DNA of 64,000 nt from Gaiellasilicea sp963806955 (lineage in GTDB: Bacteria > Actinomycetota > Thermoleophilia > Gaiellales > Gaiellaceae), in assembly GCA_963806955.1 (NCBI GenBank), contig CAWDZG010000002.1:372001-436000 (forward strand). Direction: 5' to 3'. Under the pieces are notes generated by a model. It had not been told where the DNA came from, did no database searches, and saw nothing but the letters and a program-made list of their open reading frames with translations. Shown piece by piece: positions 7,403 through 14,341 of the stretch. How positions within the stretch are numbered: the first letter of the stretch is position 1; every line of letters begins with the position of its first letter. The position numbers and the translations under genes are program-made.

Positions 7403-7437
7403 GGGGGCACTATGACATCATTATGATGTCGTGTCAA
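7402..7437 (-). promoter_or_regulatory. predicted promoter with embedded 17-bp operator for the RHH operon
   Basis: On the minus strand a perfect -35 box TTGACA (7437-7432) is followed by a 17-nt spacer and CATAGT as -10 (7414-7409). The start codon of the RHH gene lies 6-7 nt after the -10, the position of +1, so the mRNA is probably leaderless. A perfect palindrome, GACATCAT-T-ATGATGTC (7414-7430), fills the spacer. A bound RHH dimer would block polymerase. The divergent ABC exporter starts at 7448, so the same site could also affect it. Confidence 0.7.
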
Positions 7438-7447
7438 GGGCTAATCG

Positions 7448-9283
7448 ATGTCAACTCGCAGTCAGAGCGCAAGCGTAGAGCTGAAGCGGGGTTCAGCCAA
7501 AAGCCACTGGTACCGTCAGCAGGCCTTGACTCACGTCGACCCCCCCGATCTCACCCTCTGGCCGACTCTGCGCCGGCTCTTCCCGCTTTGGTGGGAGCAG
7601 CGCCGCCTGGTCGGCCTCGGCCTGACCCTTGCGCTCGTGTTCACGGCGCTCTCGATCACGATCCCCGTCCTGATTCAGCGCGTCGTCGACGAGGCGATCG
7701 TCGGCCCGCACGACGGCCGGCTCCTCCCCTACCTCGGCGTGATCGTCGTGCTCGCGGCACTCCGCTTCGGCGTCAACTTCTCGCGCCGCTTCGCGACGGC
7801 GCGCGTCGGAATCGCGGTCGAGGCGCGGCTGCGCGAGCTGCTCTACCACGCCTACCTCACCTACCCGCGCGCGTTCTACGACCGGCATGCGACCGGCGAG
7901 GTGATCTCGCGCGCGACGAACGACATCTACCCCGTCCGCTACTTCATCGGGTGGGGCGTCGTCCAGGGGCTGCAGAGCGGGATGATGATCGTCGCAGCCG
8001 CCATCGTGCTCTTGAACGTCAACCCGCGGCTCGCCCTCTACTCCGCGTTCGCGATGCCGGCGATCGCGATCCTCACCTTCGTCTTCGCGCACAAGCTCTT
8101 CCCGATCTCACGCCTTGTGCAGGCGCGCAAGGGCAACCTGACCGAGGCCACCGACGAGGCCGTGATCGGGATCGAGATGGTGCAGGCGTTCGGCCGCGAG
8201 GAGGACGTGCGGACCCGCTTCCTCGGCCGCGCCGAGGCCGTCCGCCACGAGACGATGCGGGCCGCGACCGTGGAGGCGAACTACCTGCCCGGGCTGCTCT
8301 TCCTGCCCACGCTCGGGATCGCGGCGGTGCTGCTCTTCGGCGGGCGGGAGGTGATCGACGGCAACCTCACGATCGGCGAGTTCATGCTCTTCATCACGCT
8401 GCTGCTGCAACTCGTCTGGCCGCTCGAGGCACTCGGCTGGATCATCAACCTCGGCCAGCGGGCGGTCGCCTCGGCAGGCCGCAGCTTCGCCTGGCTGGAG
8501 GGGATCGAGCCGCTCGCGGAGCCTGCCGAGCCGAAGGAGCTGCCGGCCGGGCCACTCCCCGTCCGCTTCGAGAACGTGCACTTCGCCTACGGCACCGGCG
8601 CCGAGGTGCTGCGGGGCGTCGACCTCACGGTCGAGCCCGGCGAGATCGTCGCCGTCTGCGGCTCGACCGGTGCCGGCAAGACGACCCTGCTCAACCTGCT
8701 GCCGCGCTTCTACGACCCCAGACACGGACGCGTGCTCGTCGGCGGCGTCGAGACACGCGAGCTGCCGCTCGCGGAGCTGCGCAGCGCCGTCGCGCTCGTG
8801 ACGCAGCGCCCCGTGCTCTTCTCCGTCCTCCTGCGCGAGAACCTGCTCTCGTCGCGGCCGGATGCCGACTGGGACGAGGTGCTCGCGGCCTGCGACGCTG
8901 CCGGCGTCTCCGCCTTCGTCGACGACCTGCCGGACGGCTACGACACGCTGATCGGCGAGCGCGGCGTCAACCTCTCCGGCGGCCAGCGCCAGCGGGTCGC
9001 GCTCGCACGCGCGCTCGTCGCAGGGGCCCGCGTGCTCGTGCTCGACGACCCGATGTCCGCCGTCGACACCGAGACCGAGCGGCACCTCGTCGCGAACCTC
9101 CGCCCCGCCGTCGCCGGCCGCACCGTGCTCGTGGCGACGCAGCGGCTCTCCACGATCGGCGTCTCCGACCGCGCCGTCGTGCTCGACGGCGGCCGGATCG
9201 TCGAGCAGGGCAGGCCGGACGAGCTGATCGCCGCCGGCGGCCTCTTCACCGCGCTCTTCGGAGACGAGTCCGTTGCCGCGTAA
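7448..9283 (+). CDS. heterodimeric ABC exporter, subunit with degenerate ATP site
   Basis: A 611-residue half-transporter: an N-terminal six-helix transmembrane domain (about residues 40-330), then one ABC ATPase domain (about 365-605). Walker A is GSTGAGKTT (near 404) and the signature is the canonical LSGGQRQ. The Walker B catalytic position is Asp, not Glu (LVLDDPMSAVD), and the H-loop has Gln in place of His (VATQRLST). These two changes are the known marks of the degenerate-site subunit in heterodimeric exporters of the TM287/288 and BmrCD type. The next gene overlaps it by 11 nt and carries the intact residues, so the two should form one exporter. Substrate unknown (drugs, lipids or peptides are possible). 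Confidence 0.93.
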   Translation: MSTRSQSASVELKRGSAKSHWYRQQALTHVDPPDLTLWPTLRRLFPLWWEQRRLVGLGLTLALVFTALSITIPVLIQRVVDEAIVGPHDGRLLPYLGVIVVLAALRFGVNFSRRFATARVGIAVEARLRELLYHAYLTYPRAFYDRHATGEVISRATNDIYPVRYFIGWGVVQGLQSGMMIVAAAIVLLNVNPRLALYSAFAMPAIAILTFVFAHKLFPISRLVQARKGNLTEATDEAVIGIEMVQAFGREEDVRTRFLGRAEAVRHETMRAATVEANYLPGLLFLPTLGIAAVLLFGGREVIDGNLTIGEFMLFITLLLQLVWPLEALGWIINLGQRAVASAGRSFAWLEGIEPLAEPAEPKELPAGPLPVRFENVHFAYGTGAEVLRGVDLTVEPGEIVAVCGSTGAGKTTLLNLLPRFYDPRHGRVLVGGVETRELPLAELRSAVALVTQRPVLFSVLLRENLLSSRPDADWDEVLAACDAAGVSAFVDDLPDGYDTLIGERGVNLSGGQRQRVALARALVAGARVLVLDDPMSAVDTETERHLVANLRPAVAGRTVLVATQRLSTIGVSDRAVVLDGGRIVEQGRPDELIAAGGLFTALFGDESVAA

Positions 9284-11045
9284 ACGGCACACCGGGCTCT
9301 CGCGGCTGCTGCCGTACGCGGCCGAGCGCAGGGGTCAACTGACGGCGATCGCGCTGCTGGCGGCGCTGTCGGCGGCGGCGCCCGTGGTCGGCTGGCACCT
9401 CGTCGAGGACGCGATCGACCACGGCATCCGTGCCGACGACGACGCCCGGCTCGTTCGCGACGTGATCCTCTACATCGGCGTCAACGCGGCCGCATGGATC
9501 CTCGGCACGCTGACCTGGCGCAGCCTCGCGAGCATGGGCCAGCGGATCGTGCTCGAGCTCCGCCGCGACCTCTTCGAGCACCTGACGTCGCTTTCGCTCC
9601 GCTACTTCTCACAGCAGAAGGCGGGCTGGATCATCTCGCGGCTGACGAGCGACGTCGACGCACTCTCGGACGTGCTCAACCAGGGGCTGACCACCCTGGT
9701 GGTGAACACGCTCACCTTCGTCGCCGCGATCGCCGGCCTCTTCCTGCTCGACTGGCGGCTCGGGCTCGTCGCGCTCTGCGTCGTCCCACCCGGGTTCATC
9801 GTCTCGCGCTGGTTCCAGCGGGTCTCGCACGTCGCCGCCGCAGAGGTGCGGACGCGAATCGCGATCGTGACGGCGCAGCTCGCCGAGTCCGTCTCCGGCA
9901 TGGCCGTGATCCAGGCGTTCAACCGCGAGCGGGCGTTCCAGGCGGAGTTCGACGGCCTGAACGAGGACAACCGCGTCGCCAACGTCCACGTGCAGAAGAT
10001 CTACTCCATCTTCTTCCCCGCGATCGAGCTGCTCGGCGCCGTCGCGACCGTCACCGTCCTCTTCGCCGGCGCGCTGCTGCTCGACGGCGGCTCGCTCGAG
10101 ATCGGCACCCTGATCTCGGCCGTCGGCCTGCTCGCGCTGGTCTTCCAGCCGCTGCAGGAGCTCTCGGAGCTGTACGGGCAGGTGCAGGCGGCGAGCGCCG
10201 CGATGGACAAGATCAGCTCCGTGCTCGACGCCGAGATCGACGTCGCCGACAAGCCCGACGCGCGCCCCATCGGTCGGATCGACGGGCGGCTCGAGCTCGA
10301 CCGGGTCACGTTCTCCTACGGCGACGAGCCGGTGCTGCACGAGCTCGAGATCGCGATCCCGCCGGGTGGCTGCCTGGCGCTCGTCGGCGAGTCGGGCGGC
10401 GGCAAGTCGACCACGGCGAAGCTGATCGCACGCTTCTACGACCCGGACTCCGGCGCCGTCCGCGTCGACGGCACCGATCTCCGCGACATCCAGCTCGTCG
10501 GCTACCGGCGCCAGCTCGGGGTCGTGCTCCAGGATCCGTTCCTGTTCAGCGGCACGATCGCCGACAACATCCGCTTCGCCCGACCGGACGCCACCGACGA
10601 GGAGGTGCGCGCGACGGCCGCGGCGGTCGGCGTCGACCGAGTCGCCGCTCGCCTGGAGCACGGGCTCGAGCACGTCGTCCGCGAGGGTGGCGCCGGCCTG
10701 TCGGCGGGTGAGCGGCAGCTGATCTCGATCGCGCGCGCGCTGCTCGCCGACCCGCGCATCCTGATCCTCGACGAGGCGACGTCCAACATCGACCGGCCGA
10801 CGGAGATCCTGATCGAGCGGGCGTTCGACACCCTGCTCGCCGGCCGGACGTCGATCATCATCGCGCACCGGCTCGCGACCGTCCGCCGAGCCGACGAGAT
10901 CCTCGTGCTCGAGCACGGCCGCATCGTCCAGCGCGGCACCGAGCGCGAGCTGATCGCGCAGGAGGGATCGTTCCGGCGGCTCGCGAACACGCTCGTCGAC
11001 GACGTGCTGCCGACTGCGACGACCGGGGATGCCGGCCCCGCCTAG
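9273..11045 (+). CDS. heterodimeric ABC exporter, catalytic subunit
   Basis: A 590-residue half-transporter with six predicted membrane helices (about residues 15-310) and an ATPase domain. Walker A is GESGGGKST (near 371). Walker B with catalytic Glu is LILDEATSNID, and the H-loop is IIAHRLAT. The signature is LSAGERQ instead of LSGGQ. This is the complement of the partner subunit, whose signature is intact but whose Glu and His are lost, so one composite ATP site is consensus and the other is degenerate. TTG 9273 starts inside the end of the upstream gene (11-nt overlap), indicating coupling. Exported substrate is unknown. Confidence 0.93.
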   Translation: MPRKRHTGLSRLLPYAAERRGQLTAIALLAALSAAAPVVGWHLVEDAIDHGIRADDDARLVRDVILYIGVNAAAWILGTLTWRSLASMGQRIVLELRRDLFEHLTSLSLRYFSQQKAGWIISRLTSDVDALSDVLNQGLTTLVVNTLTFVAAIAGLFLLDWRLGLVALCVVPPGFIVSRWFQRVSHVAAAEVRTRIAIVTAQLAESVSGMAVIQAFNRERAFQAEFDGLNEDNRVANVHVQKIYSIFFPAIELLGAVATVTVLFAGALLLDGGSLEIGTLISAVGLLALVFQPLQELSELYGQVQAASAAMDKISSVLDAEIDVADKPDARPIGRIDGRLELDRVTFSYGDEPVLHELEIAIPPGGCLALVGESGGGKSTTAKLIARFYDPDSGAVRVDGTDLRDIQLVGYRRQLGVVLQDPFLFSGTIADNIRFARPDATDEEVRATAAAVGVDRVAARLEHGLEHVVREGGAGLSAGERQLISIARALLADPRILILDEATSNIDRPTEILIERAFDTLLAGRTSIIIAHRLATVRRADEILVLEHGRIVQRGTERELIAQEGSFRRLANTLVDDVLPTATTGDAGPA

Positions 11046-11064
11046 CCGAGCGCTGCGTTCGAGC

Positions 11065-11391
11065 TCAGTCGCCCCAGTCGAAATCGCGCGACTTCGACCA
11101 GAGACTGGAGTCCTCCGCGCTCTCGCCTTCCGGAGCCGCGACGTTTTCGACGGACTCCTCACCCGGCCACGTGTGCGGTTCGGCGTCCATCTGCACCGCC
11201 GGCTCGTCGCCGTCCATCGTCTCCTCGAGTCGCGCCTGCTCCTCGGTCTTGAAGAGCGGGTGGTTGTCGAACGGATCGTCGATGCGGTAGCCCTCGATCG
11301 GCATCGCCGGTTCGAGGTCCGAGTTGCGCCGCTTCAGTTCGAGGTGATCCTGGATCACGCGGGCGAAAAGCGAAGGTGTCTCGACGGGCAT
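11065..11391 (-). CDS. small acidic hypothetical protein (108 aa)
   Basis: The start ATG 11391 has a ribosome site (GGAGAACCGA) directly upstream; an ATG at 11469 would add 26 low-complexity residues and has no such site. The product begins with a helical segment (TPSLFARVIQDHLELKRRNSD) and continues into a strongly acidic, probably disordered tail ending in SKSRDFDWGD. No family is recognised. It lies between the convergent ABC exporter and the co-directional GGDEF gene (91 nt upstream), and could be in one transcript with the latter. Confidence 0.72.
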   Translation of the reverse strand: MPVETPSLFARVIQDHLELKRRNSDLEPAMPIEGYRIDDPFDNHPLFKTEEQARLEETMDGDEPAVQMDAEPHTWPGEESVENVAAPEGESAEDSSLWSKSRDFDWGD

Positions 11392-11481
11392 TCGGTTCTC
11401 CGTGGTCGTTGGCGGGGGTGCGCTGCTGGGCGCCGATTGTAGCGCAGGGGGCTGGAGAATGTCCTGCATCTGCGGCTATTG

Positions 11482-13257
11482 CTACAAGGGAATCACAGGC
11501 GTCGAGCCGGCGAAGACGCGATCCTTGCCCGCCCGCTTGGCGCGGTAGAGCGCCTCGTCCGCGGCCTCGATCAGCGCAGTCGTCGACATCCCTGGGGTCG
11601 ACGATGCCGCCCCGAAGCTCGCGGTGACGTGGAGCGGCTCGCCGTCGACCGAAAGGATCTCGCGCTCGGAGAGCGCGACTCGCAGCCGCTCGGCCACCTG
11701 GGCGGCGCCCTCGCGGTCGGTTCCGGGCAGGATCACCGCGAACTCCTCGCCGCCCCAGCGCGCCGCCACGTCGATCTCACGGACGGCGTCGAGCAGGAGG
11801 TCGGCGAGGTCGCGCAGGACGATGTCGCCGGTGGGATGGCCGAAGCGGTCGTTGACCGCCTTGAAGTCGTCCACGTCGGCGAGGATCAGGCCGACGGGGC
11901 CGCCGAGCCGCTCGGCGCGCGCGAGCTCGGTCGTCAGCGACTCGTCCGCCTGCCGCCGGTTCGCGAGCCCCGTGAGACTGTCCACGAGCGCCTTCCGCTC
12001 GGCGTCGCGGTGCAGGCGCGCGTTCTCGAGCGCGACGACCGCCTGGCCCGCGAGCGAGGCGGCTGTCATCCGCTCCTCGACGTCGAAGTCGTCGCCCATC
12101 AGGAGCAGGCGCCCGTAGCTGCGCCGGCCTGCAGTCAACTCGAACGCGAGCCGCTCGCCGCCCGAATCGATGTCGCCGGACTCGACCGTCGACCCGTCCT
12201 CGGCGATCACGACACCGCCGTCCGCCTGCGTCGCCTCGACGGCCGACTCGACGATCACGCGCCGGAGCTGTTCCGGGTTGAGCGCGGCCGCGAGCGCCTC
12301 GCCGAAGCGCACGTTCGCCTCACGCAGTCGCCGCCGCTCGTCCGTGAGGTCGGCCATCCGCGCCTCGAGCTGCTCGGCCATCTCGTTGAACGCGCGGCCC
12401 AGCGCGGCGAACTCGTCACGTCCGCTGACGGGGACGCGCTCCTGAAGCCTGCCGGCGGCGATCGAGTTCGCGGCCTTCGCGAGCCGTGACAGCGAACCGA
12501 CGATCGAGCGCCCTGCCAGATACGCCAGCGCCGCGATCAGGAGCAACGAGCCGAAGAGTCCGAGGAGCAGGCGCTCGATCACCGCGCGCTTCTCGGCGGC
12601 GACAGCCGAGATCGGCGTCACGACCGCGAGCATGTCGTCGCCATCCGGCGTGAGCTGCGTCCCGACTGCGCGATAGCTGCGATCGCCGATCCGCGCAGTG
12701 TCGATGTGCCCCGGGACGAGCTCGCTCGCGCCCTTCAGCCGCTCCGACGTCGACGCCCCGACGGTGCCGTCCGCGCGAACGAGCACGAGTCCGTCCGGAT
12801 CCGCCAGCCCGGACCGGGTGTAGAGGCGCGCCGCCAGCGGCGCGGTCAGGGGCACGTACGCCACGATCGTCGCCGTGTTGGTCCCCGGTCCCACCAATGA
12901 GACCGTCGTCTCGGCCGCGAACGGCAGCTTCGGTCCGACCGCGAACCCGTCGGGCGTCTCGATCCGGAGCGGCTCCCGGCTAGCGAGGAGGGCCGCGACC
13001 GCGGCGCGATCGCGCGCCGCCAGCGCCGTCTGGAACTCGACACTCCGCCCGAGGCGCTCGGCCACCTGCTCCGACCGTTCGCGCTCGTCGTTGAAAGCAG
13101 CGAGCGCCGCATTGAGCCCGGCCTCGAGCCGCCCGTCGACACCGCCGGTGACGCTGCGCTCCGCAACTGCGCTGAAGCCCCAGAAGGCAGCGGCCAGCGG
13201 GAGGACCGACAGGGCCAGGAACGCCCCGACCAACTTGAACTTGAAGCTCCCCGCCAT
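11482..13257 (-). CDS. membrane-anchored diguanylate cyclase (sensor-HAMP-GAF-GGDEF)
   Basis: A 591-residue protein that should make cyclic di-GMP from two GTP. Order: transmembrane helix (about 8-28), periplasmic sensor region (about 30-220, dCache/CHASE-like), second helix (about 222-243), HAMP (about 247-300), a GAF-like segment (about 320-430), and a C-terminal GGDEF domain (about 435-588) with an intact catalytic GGEEF loop near residue 501. The substrate motifs DVDDFKAVNDRFGH and YRAKRAGKD are also typical. No RxxD inhibitory site is obvious before GGEEF. It is divergent from a Pro/Lys-rich secreted protein gene 74 nt away; a similar pairing recurs at 58.6-60 kb with an HD-GYP protein. 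Confidence 0.93.
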   Translation of the reverse strand: MAGSFKFKLVGAFLALSVLPLAAAFWGFSAVAERSVTGGVDGRLEAGLNAALAAFNDERERSEQVAERLGRSVEFQTALAARDRAAVAALLASREPLRIETPDGFAVGPKLPFAAETTVSLVGPGTNTATIVAYVPLTAPLAARLYTRSGLADPDGLVLVRADGTVGASTSERLKGASELVPGHIDTARIGDRSYRAVGTQLTPDGDDMLAVVTPISAVAAEKRAVIERLLLGLFGSLLLIAALAYLAGRSIVGSLSRLAKAANSIAAGRLQERVPVSGRDEFAALGRAFNEMAEQLEARMADLTDERRRLREANVRFGEALAAALNPEQLRRVIVESAVEATQADGGVVIAEDGSTVESGDIDSGGERLAFELTAGRRSYGRLLLMGDDFDVEERMTAASLAGQAVVALENARLHRDAERKALVDSLTGLANRRQADESLTTELARAERLGGPVGLILADVDDFKAVNDRFGHPTGDIVLRDLADLLLDAVREIDVAARWGGEEFAVILPGTDREGAAQVAERLRVALSEREILSVDGEPLHVTASFGAASSTPGMSTTALIEAADEALYRAKRAGKDRVFAGSTPVIPL

Positions 13258-13331
13258 CCTTGCCCTTCAGTTATTGCGATCGCTTGCCGATACAACCCCC
13301 GGGAGTGTTTTCGGCACGAGGGGGATGAAGC

Positions 13332-14057
13332 ATGAGGTCGACGTTGTTGCGTGGGGCAACCGTAGCGCTTGCAGTTGCAGGTGGAGCGGCTGCGATGGCT
13401 CTTCCGATCACGGTGCTGGGGACGCCGGCGACGGACGCTCCGACGTTCGCGGCGCCCGCACCGTCACCGCCTCCCGTGATTCACGTGCGGCCGCTCCCCG
13501 CACCGGCGCCCGCGCCGACGCAGGCTCGGCGCCGGCCCGTCCGACCCGCGGCGCCCCTCCCCTCCCCGGTCGTCGCTCCGGTCGCAGCTGCGCCGGCCCC
13601 GAAGCAGATCGTGAGCAGGCCGGCTCCGGCGCGTCCCCCCGCTCCCGCAGCGAGGCCGAAGCCGGCACCGGCTCCTGCACCGAGGGCCGTTCGCGTCGTC
13701 CAGCCGGTCCCGACACCGGCTCCGGCACAGCCCGTCCCGGCCGAGCCGGAGCCAGAGCCCGCACCTGCTCCTGAGCCCTCGCCGCGGTCGCTCGCCGCCG
13801 CGACGCCGAGTGAGGGCGAGCACTCGCACGAGGCCAAGAAAGCCAAGAAGTCGAAGGCGAGCAAGCACGAGCGGAAGGCGCACCGCGAGAAGGTGAAGCA
13901 GGAGAAGGTGAAGCACGAGAAGGTGAAGCACGAGCCGGCCGAAGGCGCGCCGGCTGCGCCGAACGACGAGGCGACGCCGGAGCCCGACCGCAAGCACGGC
14001 GAGAAGAGCGACAAGGGTCGACGACAAGGGTCACGACAAGGACCGCGGGAAAGGTGA
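13332..14057 (+). CDS. secreted Pro/Ala-rich protein with Lys/His-rich tail (probable 3' frameshift)
   Basis: The protein has an N-terminal hydrophobic signal (GATVALAVAGGAAAMALPI), about 140 residues dominated by P, A, V and R, and a highly charged tail (KKAKKSKASKHERKAHREK). Ribosome site GAGGGGG lies about 10 nt before ATG 13332. It resembles the product at 58568-59413 in layout, so the two are probably functional analogues or paralogues. Near the 3' end the DNA has two near-perfect 12-bp units (ACGACAAGGGTC) spoiled by one extra G at 14020. Removing that base continues the DKGHDK pattern and moves the stop to 14085. I read this as a 1-base insertion; function is unknown (cell-surface or envelope role inferred). 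Confidence 0.75.
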   Translation: MRSTLLRGATVALAVAGGAAAMALPITVLGTPATDAPTFAAPAPSPPPVIHVRPLPAPAPAPTQARRRPVRPAAPLPSPVVAPVAAAPAPKQIVSRPAPARPPAPAARPKPAPAPAPRAVRVVQPVPTPAPAQPVPAEPEPEPAPAPEPSPRSLAAATPSEGEHSHEAKKAKKSKASKHERKAHREKVKQEKVKHEKVKHEPAEGAPAAPNDEATPEPDRKHGEKSDKGRRQGSRQGPRER

Positions 14058-14122
14058 CCGCGAGGAGCGGGACGAGACGGACTGACACGGACGCGGCCGT
14101 CTGTGCAACGATTGCGCCCGCC

Positions 14123-14293
14123 ATGCCGCGCTTTCGCCCGACCAGCCCACTCGGACTCGCCTTCGGAGCCTTCCACCTCTGGCGCCGACTGCCCCCGGCG
14201 CAACGCCGCCAGCTCGTCGCCGCAGCCCGCACGCACGGCCCCAAGGTCGCCGCCGCGCTCGTGGCACGGCGCAGGCCGCCGCGTCCGCGCTAG
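14123..14293 (+). CDS. small basic hypothetical protein (56 aa)
   Basis: ATG 14123 opens a 56-residue ORF with a strongly basic product (PRFRPTSPLGLAFGAFHLWRR..., ending RRRPPRPR). It contains a moderately hydrophobic N-terminal patch but no convincing membrane helix. There is no ribosome site of note. It lies between the Pro-rich gene and the convergent sucA. Coding is plausible from composition only. Confidence 0.4.
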   Translation: MPRFRPTSPLGLAFGAFHLWRRLPPAQRRQLVAAARTHGPKVAAALVARRRPPRPR

Positions 14294-14341
14294 CCGCCGG
14301 CGGACGCTGGCAAGGGAGCGGTCGCTCGGCCTAGCGTCGGA

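Noticed and set aside
13258..13331. Riboswitch between GGDEF and the Pro-rich gene
   Set aside because: No paired core matching c-di-GMP aptamers in 74 nt; it is probably just a divergent promoter.
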